Below, piece after piece: positions 1-8,721 of a stretch of DNA of 64,000 nucleotides. A program made the position numbers and the translations under genes. The notes below the pieces were generated by a model. That model was not told where the DNA came from. It saw only the letters and a program-made list of their open reading frames with translations, and made no database searches. Positions within the stretch are counted from its first letter, which is position 1, and each line of letters opens with the position of its first letter. Origin of the DNA: Rothia santali (GTDB lineage: Bacteria; Actinomycetota; Actinomycetes; Actinomycetales; Micrococcaceae); the NCBI RefSeq assembly GCF_024199905.1, contig NZ_JANAFB010000009.1, positions 27,034-91,033 of the forward strand, read 5' to 3'.

Positions 1-1
1 G

Positions 2-130
2 CCTGGGGCCCGACCCGTCGTCGTGCGGCCCCCGAGGCCGCTGCCGGTGCGGGCCTTCCTGCGCCCCGTCCACGCGCTCCCGCTGGCGGGGGCCGCGCCC
101 GTGCGAGGGCCTCCCGTCGTCGTCAGCTAG
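2..130 (+). CDS. Possible C-terminal end of an upstream gene (partial)
   Basis: An open frame enters from the left edge and ends at a TAG 62 bases before copC. The roughly 42 visible residues are rich in Pro, Val, Ala and Arg and show no motif or clear membrane segment, so I do not recognise the product. Its same-strand position would fit an operon with copC. In DNA this GC-rich a short open frame is weak evidence, so it could equally be noncoding. Confidence 0.2.
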   Translation, partial: PGARPVVVRPPRPLPVRAFLRPVHALPLAGAAPVRGPPVVVS

Positions 131-192
131 CCCACCGGAGGCGGCGCCCGTGCCGCCCCGACCCTCACCGACGACGAAAGAGACGCCCTTCC

Positions 193-894
193 ATGAACGC
201 AGCAATCCCTGCCGCCGCCCCCGCCGCCCGAGAGCGGGCCGCGGTCGCCGAGGCCTCCGCCCCCGCGCGGACCTCCGCCCGGCGCCGGTCCCAGCCCGCC
301 GCCCCGCGCCGCTCCCGGCGCCGGATCGGCACCGCCCTCGCGGCCGCCGCGCTGGCGCTCGGCGGCCTGTTCCTCGCCGCGCCCGCGGCCCAGGCCCACG
401 ACGAGCTGATCTCCTCGGACCCCTCCGACGGCCAGGTCCTCGAGGCCACCCCCGACGCGGTCACGCTGACCTTCTCGGCCGACATCACGCCGGTCGGCAA
501 CGCGGTCCGGGTGACCGACTCCAGCGGCGAGACCGTGAGCACCGGCGACGTCGAGGTCAACGGGACCGACGCCGTCCAGCGGATCGACTCCGACGCCTCG
601 GACGAGACCTACCGCGTGGTCTGGCGCGTGGTCTCCTCCGACGGCCACCCCATCGAGGGCAGCTACAGCTTCACGGTCGGCACGGGCGGCACCGGCGGCG
701 CGGAGCTGAACTCCAGCGCGACGCCGTCCGCGACGCCGTCCCTGTCCGGCTCGGCCGACGACGCCGCCCAGGACGACGAGGCCTCCGGCGTCCCGACGTG
801 GGTCGTGGTGCTGATCGGCGTCGTCACCCTCGTGGTGGTGCTCGTCATCGTGGGCATCGTCTTCGCCCGCGTCAGGGCCTCCCGCCGCGACTAG
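193..894 (+). CDS. CopC-domain copper-binding protein, membrane anchored
   Basis: The protein has 233 residues. A long Arg/Ala-rich N-terminus leads into a hydrophobic signal segment (about 45-66) ending in AQA, followed by a mature N-terminus that begins HDELISSDP. The conserved DGHPIEGSY motif near residue 150 completes a CopC beta-sandwich. In CopC, the new N-terminal His plus the Asp and His of the DGH motif bind Cu(II); all three are present. An acidic, Ser-rich linker and one C-terminal membrane helix (about 196-221) anchor the domain outside the cell. ATG 193 follows a purine-rich stretch. The next gene is a CopD-CtaG fusion, which suggests copper handling for cytochrome oxidase or copper tolerance. 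Confidence 0.85.
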   Translation: MNAAIPAAAPAARERAAVAEASAPARTSARRRSQPAAPRRSRRRIGTALAAAALALGGLFLAAPAAQAHDELISSDPSDGQVLEATPDAVTLTFSADITPVGNAVRVTDSSGETVSTGDVEVNGTDAVQRIDSDASDETYRVVWRVVSSDGHPIEGSYSFTVGTGGTGGAELNSSATPSATPSLSGSADDAAQDDEASGVPTWVVVLIGVVTLVVVLVIVGIVFARVRASRRD

Positions 895-990
895 CGCTCC
901 GCCGGCCGGCGCCGGGTCCCGCTCCCGCGGTTCCCGGCGCCAGCCCACCCCCGGCCCCGCGGCCGGACCCCACACCCCAGCGAGGATCAC

Positions 991-3165
991 ATGCCCACAC
1001 GCACTCACCAGGCCGCCCCCTCCCGCGGGGCGGTCGCCACCGGGCTCGCGCGCGGCCTGCACCGCCCGTGGCTGCTCGTCGTGCCCGCCCTGACCCTCGT
1101 GCTGACGGCGGTCTCGCTGTGGGCGGCCGGATCCGCCGGGAGCACGGAGCTCAACGACCCCGGCGGGCTCGTCCGCTGGGGCCTGCCCCTGGCCGAGTCG
1201 ATCCTGAACCTCTCCATGGCCGTGGTCATGGGGTCCCTCCTGTTCGCCACCTGCCTGCTGCCCCGCTTCGCGGTCGACGCCGCCGGGCGCCGCCGCCGGC
1301 AGCCCGCCTCCGAGGGTGCGGCGACCCCCGAGCGCGGCCAGCGGGCCGAGTACCCGCCGTTCACCGCGGCGCTCAACCTGGGCGCCGTCGCCGCCCTGAC
1401 CTGGACCATCGCGGCCCTGTGCACCCTGGTGCTGAGCTACGCGGACATCTCCGGGACGCCGCCCTCCGCGGACCAGACCTTCACCAGCCAGCTGCTGAGC
1501 TTCATGCAGAACATCCCCGCGGGCCAGATCCAGACGACGCTCGTGGTGGTCGGCGCCGTCGTCACCACCCTGATCTTCGGGGTGCGCAGCCTGACCGGCC
1601 TGCTGCTGACCCTGGGCCTGTCCTTCGTCGGCATCGTGGCGATGGCTCTGGGCGGCCACTCCTCGGGCGGCGACGACCACATGGGCGCGGTCAACTCCCT
1701 GGGCCTGCACCTGCTCGGCGTGTGCCTGTGGTTCGGCGGGCTGCTCGTGCTCGCCTACCTCTCGCGGCAGCTGGGCGGGCCCGACGCCGGGACCGGCACC
1801 GTCCCGCAGAAGCGGCGGGGCACCGAGACGGCCCAGACCCGGCGCGTGCCGATGGCGGTGGCCGTCCTGCGCCGGTACTCGGCGGTGGCCCTCGCGGGCT
1901 TCATCCTGGTGTCCGTCTCCGGTGTCCTCAACGCCGCCGTGCGCGTCCACGGCTGGCACGACCTGACCTCGACCTACGGCCTGCTGATCGTGGTCAAGGC
2001 CGCCCTGACCGTCCTGCTGGGGCTGGCCGGGGCCGTGCACCGCCTGTGGCTGATCCCGCGGGTCGAGTCGGGCGAGACCAGCGCCTTCCGCGGGATCTGG
2101 CAGGTCATCGCGGCCGAGCTGATCATCTTCGCCGGCATCTCGGCCGCGGCGGTCACGCTCTCGCGCACCGCGCCGCCGGTCAACGAGGACCTCGCCACCG
2201 ACGCCTCGCCGGCCCGCATCATTACCTGGTACGACGCTCCGCCGGAGCCCCAGGGCGCCCTCTGGTTCACCACGTGGCGCCCCGACTGGTTCTGGGTGGC
2301 CGTGGCGCTCTTCGCGGCCTGGGCGTACGTCTGGGCGTTCATCCGGGTGCGCCGGGGCGGGGGCCGGTGGAATCCGCTGCGGCTGGCCTCGTGGCTGGTG
2401 GGGCTGGCGTGCCTCACGGTCGCGACGTCGGGCTCCCTGGCGGTCTACGCCCGCGTGCTGTTCTCGGTGCACATGATGGAGCACATGTCGCTGACGATGA
2501 TCATCCCGATCTTCCTGGTGCTGGGAGCGCCGGTGACGCTGCTGCTGCAGGCGCTGGAGCCCCGCCAGGACGGCACCCGCGGGCCGCGCGAGTGGATCCT
2601 GCGGTTCCTGCACTCGACGTTCTCGAAGGTCGTGACCCACCCGATCTTCGTGGGCGTGAACTTCGCGGCCTCGCTCATCGTCTTCTACTTCACGCCGCTG
2701 TTCGGCGTCGCGCTGCGCTACCACGTGGGCCACGAGTTCATGATGGTCCACTTCCTCATCACGGGGTACCTCTTCGCGCTGGTGCTGATCGGCATCGACC
2801 CGATCCCGCACCGGCCCACCTACCCGTTCCGGATCGTCATGCTCATCGCCACGCTGGGCTACCACGCGTTCGTGGGCATCGCGATCATGAGCTCGGACAC
2901 GCTGCTGCAGGCCTCCTGGTACGGGAACCTGGGGCTGGAGTGGGCCGCGCCGGCCATCGAGGACCAGCAGCGGGGCGGCGCCTTCATGTGGGCGCTGGGG
3001 GAGATCCCCACCATGGTGGTCGCGGTCATCGTGGCCGTGCAGTGGTCCCGCTCGGACCGTCGGCTCGCCGAGCGCCTGGACCGCAAGGCGGATCGGGACG
3101 GCGACGCCGAGCTGGAGGCGTACAACGAGATGCTCGAGCGGATGCAGGAGCGCGGCGGCCGGTGA
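991..3165 (+). CDS. CopD / CtaG fusion, copper transport and cytochrome oxidase assembly protein
   Basis: A 724-residue polytopic membrane protein. The first half (about 1-390) resembles CopD, with several helices and a heme/copper-type segment around HSSGGDDHMGAVNSLGLHLLG. The second half (about 430-700) resembles the caa3-type oxidase assembly factor CtaG, with the His-rich helices VHMMEHMSL and HVGHEFMMVHFL. Such fusions are common in actinobacteria beside CopC. It probably moves copper across the membrane and helps metallate cytochrome c oxidase. ATG 991 lies 7 bases after a GAGGA Shine-Dalgarno. It lies 96 bases after copC on the same strand, consistent with an operon. The C-terminus is charged and cytoplasmic. 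Confidence 0.85.
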   Translation: MPTRTHQAAPSRGAVATGLARGLHRPWLLVVPALTLVLTAVSLWAAGSAGSTELNDPGGLVRWGLPLAESILNLSMAVVMGSLLFATCLLPRFAVDAAGRRRRQPASEGAATPERGQRAEYPPFTAALNLGAVAALTWTIAALCTLVLSYADISGTPPSADQTFTSQLLSFMQNIPAGQIQTTLVVVGAVVTTLIFGVRSLTGLLLTLGLSFVGIVAMALGGHSSGGDDHMGAVNSLGLHLLGVCLWFGGLLVLAYLSRQLGGPDAGTGTVPQKRRGTETAQTRRVPMAVAVLRRYSAVALAGFILVSVSGVLNAAVRVHGWHDLTSTYGLLIVVKAALTVLLGLAGAVHRLWLIPRVESGETSAFRGIWQVIAAELIIFAGISAAAVTLSRTAPPVNEDLATDASPARIITWYDAPPEPQGALWFTTWRPDWFWVAVALFAAWAYVWAFIRVRRGGGRWNPLRLASWLVGLACLTVATSGSLAVYARVLFSVHMMEHMSLTMIIPIFLVLGAPVTLLLQALEPRQDGTRGPREWILRFLHSTFSKVVTHPIFVGVNFAASLIVFYFTPLFGVALRYHVGHEFMMVHFLITGYLFALVLIGIDPIPHRPTYPFRIVMLIATLGYHAFVGIAIMSSDTLLQASWYGNLGLEWAAPAIEDQQRGGAFMWALGEIPTMVVAVIVAVQWSRSDRRLAERLDRKADRDGDAELEAYNEMLERMQERGGR

Positions 3166-3383
3166 CGACGCCGTCCCCGGTGGACGAGGCCGTCCCCAGC
3201 GGACGACGTCGGGCCCGCCTGCACCCCGCCGTCCACAGGCGTCCCGCCCCGCCGTCCTCCGCCGGCGGAACGGGAAATACAATGCCCCGGCCGCTTGTTA
3301 GGCTCAGGGACTGAGACGATCCATCCCCGCTCCCGTCCCGGAGGCCGCGCCGCCCCCGGCGGGACGAGCGAAAGTAGGCACCC

Positions 3384-5318
3384 ATGGTTGACCGTTCCCC
3401 GCGCGTGCGCGCCTCCGAGCTGACCGGCCGCGCCTGGCTGAACACCGGCGGCAGGGAGCTGGGGTGGCCGGACCTGCGCGGGAAGATCGTGATCCTGGAC
3501 TTCTGGTCCTTCTGCTGCATCAACTGCCTTCACGTGCTGGACGAGCTGCGGCCCCTCGAGGAGGAGTACTCGGACGTCCTGGTCACGGTCGGCGTGCACT
3601 CGCCCAAGTTCGAGCACGAGGCGGACCCCGACGCGCTCGCCGCCGCCGTGGACCGCTACGACATCCGCCACCCCGTCCTGGACGACCCCGAGCTCGGCAC
3701 CTGGCAGGCCTACACGGCCCGCGCGTGGCCGACCCTCGTGGTCGTGGACCCGGAGGGCTACATCGTCGCCCACCTCTCGGGGGAGGGGCACGTCCAGGGC
3801 CTGGTCTCCCTGGTCAAGGAGCTCGTCGACGAGCACGAGGCCAAGGGGACCCTGCACCGCGGGGACGGGCCCTACGTCCCCCGTCCGCGCCCGGAGGGCG
3901 TCCTGTCCTTCCCCGGCAAGATCACCGCCCTGCCGGAGGCGCTGCGGGCGCCGGGCGCGGAGGGCGCGACCTACCTGGTCACGGACACCGGCCGGCACCG
4001 CGTGCTGGAGCTCGACTCCACCCTGGAGAACGTCCTGCGCACCTGGGGCGGCACGGAGAAGGGCTACCTCGACGGCGCCGCGGACGGGGCCCTGTTCAAC
4101 GAGCCGCAGGGCCTTGCGGTCCTGCCGGAGGCCGTGCGCGCCCGGGCGGGGTACGACGTCGTCGTCGCCGACTCGGTGAACCACCGCCTGCGCGGCATCC
4201 GCCTGGGGACCGGGGAGGTCGTCACCGTGGCCGGCAACGGCGTCCAGCGCCTGCTCGACGCCGAGGGGGCCCGCACGGGCGACCCCAACGTGATCGACCC
4301 GGCCGCGGACCCGCTCGAGGTCTCGCTGTCCTCGCCGTGGGACGTCGTCTGGTCGGATCGGGCCGACGCCGTCATCGTCGCGATGGCGGGGACCCACCAG
4401 ATCTTCTCCTTCGACCCGCGCACCGGCTCCCTGGCCGTCTTCGCGGGCACCGGCAACGAGGGGCTGCTGGACGGGCCCACGGGGGACGCCTGGTTCGCCC
4501 AGACCTCGGGCCTGGCGGTCGACGCCGCCGGGACCGTCTGGCTCGCCGACTCGGAGACCTCGGCCCTGCGCCGCATCGACTTCCGGGACGACGACGTCGT
4601 GGTGAGCACCGCCGTCGGCCAGGGCCTGTTCGACTTCGGCTTCCGCGACGGCGACGGCGAGCGCGCCCGCCTCCAGCACTGCCTGGGCGTGGCCGTGCTG
4701 CCCGACGGCTCGATCGCCGTCGCCGACACTTACAACGGCGCGGTCCGCCGCTGGGACCCCGCCTCGGGCACGCTGAGCACGCTCGCCCAGGACCTGCAGG
4801 AGCCCTCCGACGTCCTCCTCGAGGAGCGCGGCGAGGGGGAGGACCCGCTGCTGCTGGTGGTCGAGGCCAACGCGCACCAGGTCGTGCGCCTGCCGCTGCC
4901 GAAGGAGGCGCGGTTCGTGGACGAGGGCGCCTCGCAGACCCAGCGCCCGCCGTCGCTGATCGCGGGCGGCACGCTGGACCTGGTCTCCCGCTTCGCGGCC
5001 CCGAGCGGCCAGAAGCTCGACGACCGGTGGGGGGACCCGACCCAGCTCAAGGTCTCCTCGACCCCGCCGGAGTTCATCCTGGCGGGCTCGGGCGCGGCCC
5101 AGGGCCTGACCCGGACGCTGACCCTGAACCCGGAGATCGACGACGCCGTCCTGCACATCACCGCCCGCGCGGCGGCGTGCGACGGCGAGCCCGGCGGCGA
5201 GATCCCCGACCACGCGGCGTGCCACCTCTACCAGCAGGACTGGGGCATTCCCGTCCGGGTCACCGGCGACGCCGCCGACGAGTCGGAGATGGTCCTGGAC
5301 CTGCGCGGCATCAACTAG
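3384..5318 (+). CDS. Thioredoxin-like and NHL-repeat protein
   Basis: The protein has 644 residues. The N-terminal part (about 1-155) is a TlpA-like thioredoxin fold with the active site WSFCCINC, that is C45-x-x-C48 preceded by an extra Cys44. From about residue 165 to 500 come NHL-type beta-propeller repeats, with recurring phrases such as GLAVLPEAV, GLAVDAAGTVWLAD and GVAVLPDGSIAVADTYNGAVRRW. The last 120 residues form a separate domain. No signal peptide is seen, so it is probably cytoplasmic. The family is widespread in actinobacteria and its substrate is not settled. The ATG follows AAAGTAGG. It follows copCD on the same strand after a 218-base gap. Confidence 0.85.
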   Translation: MVDRSPRVRASELTGRAWLNTGGRELGWPDLRGKIVILDFWSFCCINCLHVLDELRPLEEEYSDVLVTVGVHSPKFEHEADPDALAAAVDRYDIRHPVLDDPELGTWQAYTARAWPTLVVVDPEGYIVAHLSGEGHVQGLVSLVKELVDEHEAKGTLHRGDGPYVPRPRPEGVLSFPGKITALPEALRAPGAEGATYLVTDTGRHRVLELDSTLENVLRTWGGTEKGYLDGAADGALFNEPQGLAVLPEAVRARAGYDVVVADSVNHRLRGIRLGTGEVVTVAGNGVQRLLDAEGARTGDPNVIDPAADPLEVSLSSPWDVVWSDRADAVIVAMAGTHQIFSFDPRTGSLAVFAGTGNEGLLDGPTGDAWFAQTSGLAVDAAGTVWLADSETSALRRIDFRDDDVVVSTAVGQGLFDFGFRDGDGERARLQHCLGVAVLPDGSIAVADTYNGAVRRWDPASGTLSTLAQDLQEPSDVLLEERGEGEDPLLLVVEANAHQVVRLPLPKEARFVDEGASQTQRPPSLIAGGTLDLVSRFAAPSGQKLDDRWGDPTQLKVSSTPPEFILAGSGAAQGLTRTLTLNPEIDDAVLHITARAAACDGEPGGEIPDHAACHLYQQDWGIPVRVTGDAADESEMVLDLRGIN

Positions 5319-5333
5319 CGCGCGGCGCCGGGC

Positions 5334-6311
5334 TCAGCGGAGGGTGACGACGACGTCGTCGCCCTCCGGCTGGATGTCGGCCTCGACCGTGAACTTCACG
5401 GTCTGGGAGACCTTGCTGACCTCGCCCGTGTAGAGGTCCATCTGCTGGAAGTCCACGCGGGCGGAGCCGGAGGGGTTCACCAGCTCCCAGTCGCCGTCGG
5501 ACCGCACCTTGGCGCTCGCGTTGGGGTACTGGGTGATGCTCCAGACGACGTCGCCGTCCACCCGGCCGTCGAAGTCGTACTCGAAGGGGCACCCCGCGGG
5601 GTAGAGGGTGTCCTGCTGCGTGCAGCGGGCCAGTTGCTCTCCCACCTGGGCCTTGACCGAGTCCTTGACCTTCTGGCTGGGCTCGACCGCGAGCTTCAGC
5701 GGATCCACCGGGCGGTCCGGCACCGTGACGGTGGTGGTGACCTCGGGGGCGGAGAGCAGGTCCGAGGCGTAGTCGGCCGCGTAGACCCCCGGGTAGAAGA
5801 CCGGGAAGCTCTGGCCGCCCTGGGGGACGCCCACCTTGCGCTGGTTGAGGGTCGCCGCGCCGGTGGTCGGGGCGCTGACCTTCAGCACGGGCAGCTCGAC
5901 GGGGTCGATCTCCCAGGTCGTGAACAGCCCGCCCCAGGTGCCCGTGCGGTGGAGGGCGAAGTCGGTCGAGGCGTCGGCGTCGTTGATGCGGTACTCGGCG
6001 CGGACGGTCGCGGCGTCGTCGTCCTTCTCGACCACCTCGTAGCGCACGTCCTCGATGCTGCGGGCCGCCTGGCGCAGCGGCTTGCCGTCCATGACGGCGC
6101 CGTCGCCCTGCGGCACCTCGGCGTTGAGCAGGCTCAGGGCGCGGCCGCCCTGGCCGTCCTGGATCGCCTCGAAGTAGGTGCGGACCTGCGCGACGGGTCC
6201 GTAGGCGAAGTGCGAGATCAGCGCCAGCGCCCCGCCGGCCGCGACGCACGCGACCAGCACGCCGGCGCAGAAGGTGGCGAGGACGCGGGAGGAGGAGGTC
6301 GCTGGGCTCAT
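5334..6311 (-). CDS. Membrane-anchored protein of unknown function
   Basis: The protein has 325 residues. One N-terminal membrane helix (about 8-36) is followed by a large extracytoplasmic part of mostly beta character. Two Cys residues (in LARCTQQ and AGCPFEY) lie about 12 residues apart near position 240 and could form a disulfide. The N-terminal third (VRTYFEAIQDGQGGRALSLL) resembles NTF2-like or DUF4878-type folds, but I cannot assign a family. The start ATG is preceded 6 nt upstream by TATCGT, the layout of a leaderless gene. It converges with the thioredoxin-NHL gene, with 15 bases between them. Confidence 0.75.
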   Translation of the reverse strand: MSPATSSSRVLATFCAGVLVACVAAGGALALISHFAYGPVAQVRTYFEAIQDGQGGRALSLLNAEVPQGDGAVMDGKPLRQAARSIEDVRYEVVEKDDDAATVRAEYRINDADASTDFALHRTGTWGGLFTTWEIDPVELPVLKVSAPTTGAATLNQRKVGVPQGGQSFPVFYPGVYAADYASDLLSAPEVTTTVTVPDRPVDPLKLAVEPSQKVKDSVKAQVGEQLARCTQQDTLYPAGCPFEYDFDGRVDGDVVWSITQYPNASAKVRSDGDWELVNPSGSARVDFQQMDLYTGEVSKVSQTVKFTVEADIQPEGDDVVVTLR

Positions 6312-6317
6312 GGGACC

Positions 6318-6323
6318 ACGATA
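6318..6323 (-). promoter_or_regulatory. -10 element of a leaderless gene
   Basis: TATCGT on the minus strand, then 6 nt, then the ATG at 6311. No Shine-Dalgarno fits in this space, so transcription probably starts at the start codon. Confidence 0.5.
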
Positions 6324-6375
6324 CCCACGACGGACCCGGCGGATCGCCCCGGCACGGGGAGCCCCGCCGATCGCC

Positions 6376-6381
6376 TAGGGT
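6376..6381 (+). promoter_or_regulatory. -10 element of a leaderless gene
   Basis: TAGGGT followed by 7 nt and ATG 6389. Same arrangement as at 7155, 8094, 43384 and 50223. The divergent element for the neighbouring minus-strand gene lies only about 55 bases away. Confidence 0.5.
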
Positions 6382-6388
6382 GGTGTCC

Positions 6389-7069
6389 ATGGCAGAGCAC
6401 TTGCGGGACGTCCCGGAGAAATACGGTCGGCCGGTGGAGGGGTTCCACCCCCGGATCCACTCCTACGGACGGAGGTTCCTGGCGGTGGTGCCCGCCTCGC
6501 TGCTCTCCGCGGTGCTCGTGCTGCTGCTGGTCTACCGCCGCCCGGCCGTGCCCTTCGTGGTGCTCTCGCTGGTCGTCGTCGCGGTCTCGCTGGTGATCGC
6601 CTACTCCTACCTGCGCCCGGCCATCGCCGTGCTGACCGACACCCACGTGCTGCGCGGCCGGATGATCGGCTGGAAGGCGGCGCCCCGGGCGGCGGTCGAG
6701 CACACGGTCTTCGCCGAGCGGCTGCAGCCGCGCGGGGCCGGCGCGGGCGGCCGGGGTGCCCTCGCGCGGTTCAGGAACAGGGGCGTCCCGGCCCTGTGGT
6801 TCGTGGGCGCCGGCGGGAAGCGGGCGCTGCGCTTCGACGGGCGGGTGTGGGACGCCAAGACCCTGCAGAGCCTCTCCTCCAAGGTCACCCCGCGGACCAC
6901 GCGGTACGCGCGCATCGAGATTGACGACCTGGCCCGCCGCCACCCCGGGCTCGTCGGCTGGCAGGAGCTGCACCCGAGGCTGCGCTCCGGGCTGCTGACC
7001 GCGGCGGTGGCCGTGGTGCTGGCGCTGATCGCCGCGGTGAACCTCTGGCCGGAGGCCTTCGCGCTCTGA
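6389..7069 (+). CDS. Small membrane protein with PH-like middle domain, unknown function
   Basis: A 226-residue protein. Two adjacent membrane helices (about 28-74) are followed by a soluble Arg-rich middle with VLTDTHVLRGRMIGW and a C-terminal helix (about 200-221). The two-helix start plus a short beta domain recalls bPH2-type (bacterial pleckstrin-homology) membrane proteins, but the match is only by eye. A GTG nine bases upstream is possible. I prefer ATG 6389 because TAGGGT sits 7 nt before it and would make it leaderless. Divergent from the gene at 5334-6311. Confidence 0.65.
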   Translation: MAEHLRDVPEKYGRPVEGFHPRIHSYGRRFLAVVPASLLSAVLVLLLVYRRPAVPFVVLSLVVVAVSLVIAYSYLRPAIAVLTDTHVLRGRMIGWKAAPRAAVEHTVFAERLQPRGAGAGGRGALARFRNRGVPALWFVGAGGKRALRFDGRVWDAKTLQSLSSKVTPRTTRYARIEIDDLARRHPGLVGWQELHPRLRSGLLTAAVAVVLALIAAVNLWPEAFAL

Positions 7070-7154
7070 ACGGCCCGCGGGCCCGCGGGGAGCCGCCGCC
7101 GGTTCCGGGGCCCGCGCGAGACCCGGGGCCGCCGCCCGCCTCCGGGGTCCGCGA

Positions 7155-7160
7155 TAGAGT
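7155..7160 (+). promoter_or_regulatory. -10 element of a leaderless gene
   Basis: TAGAGT, then 6 nt, then ATG 7167 of the methyltransferase gene; no Shine-Dalgarno is present. Confidence 0.55.
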
Positions 7161-7166
7161 GGCCCC

Positions 7167-7817
7167 ATGCGCGAACCGTCCCTCTGGGAACTCCAGGTCC
7201 AGAAGAACCCCGGCCACTCCCGCTGGTACATCGAGCGATTCGAGGCGATGCGGAGCAGCGGCGCCGACCTGCACGGCGAGGCCCGCATGGTCGACGCGAT
7301 GCTGGGCCGCGCCTCGCGCGTCCTCGACGCCGGGGCGGGCACGGGCCGCGTCGGGGGCGAGCTGGCGGCCCGCGGGCACGAGGTGACCGGCGTCGACGTC
7401 GACCCGGAGCTCGTCGAGCAGGCGCGCGCGGACCACCCGGGGTCCACCTGGATCGCCGGGGACCTGGCCGAGCTGCCCCGGCTGCTGCCCGCGGACCTCC
7501 GGGGCGGGTTCGACGCCGTCGTCTGCGCCGGCAACGTCATGACCTTCCTGGCCCCGAGCACCCGGCGCGCGGTCCTGGCCGGCTTCGCCGCGGCCTTGAA
7601 GCCGGGCGGGCGGGCGGCGGTGGGATTCGGGGCCGGCCGCGGCTACCCGTTCGAGGAGTTCCTCGACGACGTCGCCGCCTCGCCCCTGGACCTCGACCTC
7701 ACGCTGTCCTCCTGGGACCTCCGCCCCTTCGAGGCGAGCTCCGGCTTCCTGGTCGCGCTGCTGGCGAAGCCCGAGAACCCCGCCCACGCGGCGGGGGAGC
7801 GCACCGCCCTCCTCTGA
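7167..7817 (+). CDS. Class I SAM-dependent methyltransferase
   Basis: The protein has 216 residues. Motif I, VLDAGAGTGRVGGEL, near residues 51-65 binds S-adenosylmethionine. The acidic motif II residue follows in VTGVDVDPELVEQA, and a motif IV-like region is FDAVVCAGNVMTFL. The fold is that of methyltransferase family 25/11 enzymes; the substrate cannot be read from sequence. Probably cytoplasmic and monocistronic. The gene appears leaderless (TAGAGT 6 nt before ATG). It converges with the tRNA-Gly gene. Confidence 0.8.
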   Translation: MREPSLWELQVQKNPGHSRWYIERFEAMRSSGADLHGEARMVDAMLGRASRVLDAGAGTGRVGGELAARGHEVTGVDVDPELVEQARADHPGSTWIAGDLAELPRLLPADLRGGFDAVVCAGNVMTFLAPSTRRAVLAGFAAALKPGGRAAVGFGAGRGYPFEEFLDDVAASPLDLDLTLSSWDLRPFEASSGFLVALLAKPENPAHAAGERTALL

Positions 7818-7898
7818 CCCGGGGCCGGCGGCTCTGAGCGTGGGTCGACCGCCCTGGTCCGGGACCAGCGGCTCTGGCCGCCCCCCGACCCAGCACGC

Positions 7899-7933
7899 GA
7901 AAAGGTCCCGTCCGCCGGGTGGCGAACGGGACC
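7899..7933 (-). terminator. Rho-independent terminator downstream of tRNA-Gly
   Basis: On the minus strand, an interrupted stem (GGTCCCGT pairing with ACGGGACC) is followed directly by TTTTC. It sits 10 bases beyond the 3' end of the tRNA. Confidence 0.75.
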
Positions 7934-7942
7934 TCGTCTCGG

Positions 7943-8013
7943 AGCGGCTGACGGGAATCGAACCCGCGTATCAGGCTTGGGAAGCGTGCGCTCTACCATT
8001 GAGCTACAGCCGC
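7943..8013 (-). tRNA. tRNA-Gly (anticodon CCC)
   Basis: 71 nt without an encoded CCA. The 7-bp acceptor stem GCGGCTG/CAGCCGC is perfect, the discriminator is U, the D-arm is GCTC/GAGC, and the T-arm GCGGG-TTCGATT-CCCGT is intact. The anticodon loop TTCCCAA places CCC at positions 34-36, which reads GGG codons. The anticodon stem is CACGC over GCCTG, giving a C-C mismatch at 29-41 where a perfect pair is expected. A terminator follows. Confidence 0.95.
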
Positions 8014-8093
8014 GAGGCCTCCGTGGAGGCACTCGAAACATCGTAGCGCATCACGGCTCCCGGGGCGAAACCGGCGCGCTGCCCCGGGTGCCC

Positions 8094-8099
8094 TATGGT
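8094..8099 (+). promoter_or_regulatory. -10 element of leaderless dcd
   Basis: TATGGT, 6 nt, then GTG 8106. No Shine-Dalgarno is visible. Confidence 0.5.
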
Positions 8100-8105
8100 T
8101 AACAC

Positions 8106-8705
8106 GTGCTGATTTCAGATCGAGACATCCGCGAGCAGATCGACGCCGGCCGCATCGGCCTGGAGCCCTACGAGCCCTCGATGCTGCAGCCCGCCAGCAT
8201 CGACGTGCGGCTGGACCGGTTCTTCCGCCTGTTCGACAACCACAAGTACCCGCACATCGACCCCGCCCAGGACCAGCCGGACCTCACGCGCCTGGTGGAG
8301 ACCCGCGCCGACGCCCCCTTCATCCTGCACCCGGGCGAGTTCGTGCTCGGCGCGACCTACGAGAAGGTCACCCTGCCCGACGACGTCGCGGCCCGCCTCG
8401 AGGGCAAGTCCTCGCTGGGCCGCCTGGGCCTGCTGACCCACTCCACGGCCGGCTTCATCGACCCGGGGTTCTCGGGTCACGTGACCCTCGAGCTGTCCAA
8501 CATGGCCACGCTGCCCATCATGCTCTGGCCGGGATCCAAGATCGGTCAGCTCTGCTTCTTCCGCCTGAGCTCGCCCACGGAGCAGCCCTACGGCTCGGGC
8601 GCCTACGGCAACCGCTACCAGGGTCAGCGCGGGCCCACCGCCTCCCGGGGCTTCCTGAACTTCCACCGCACGGAGATCCGCGAGGACTCCCGGGACGAGG
8701 CGTGA
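8106..8705 (+). CDS. dcd: dCTP deaminase, dUMP-forming type
   Basis: The protein has 199 residues, close to the usual length. It converts dCTP to dUTP or dUMP for thymidylate synthesis and is a cytoplasmic trimer. The signature [25 protein letters not shown] lies near residues 100-124, followed by the catalytic Glu in VTLELSN. The [11 protein letters not shown] version matches the bifunctional deaminase/dUTPase enzyme known from Mycobacterium rather than the E. coli HVTAHRIDPGW form, so I expect dUMP as product. The start is GTG, apparently leaderless. The next gene begins 17 bases downstream. Confidence 0.93.
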   Translation: MLISDRDIREQIDAGRIGLEPYEPSMLQPASIDVRLDRFFRLFDNHKYPHIDPAQDQPDLTRLVETRADAPFILHPGEFVLGATYEKVTLPDDVAARLEGKSSLGRLGLLTHSTAGFIDPGFSGHVTLELSNMATLPIMLWPGSKIGQLCFFRLSSPTEQPYGSGAYGNRYQGQRGPTASRGFLNFHRTEIREDSRDEA

Positions 8706-8721
8706 GCCCCCGGACGGCGAG

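Noticed and set aside
127..3282. Very long antisense open frames (over 1000 codons) opposite copCD, and similar ones opposite mrpA and asparaginase
   Set aside because: They are by-products of high GC codon bias: Arg/Pro/Gly/His-rich, without motifs, and opposite strongly conserved genes.
7943..8013. Reading the tRNA anticodon as TCC
   Set aside because: The seven-base loop TTCCCAA with U33 before CCC fits best; TCC would need a shifted loop and a worse stem.
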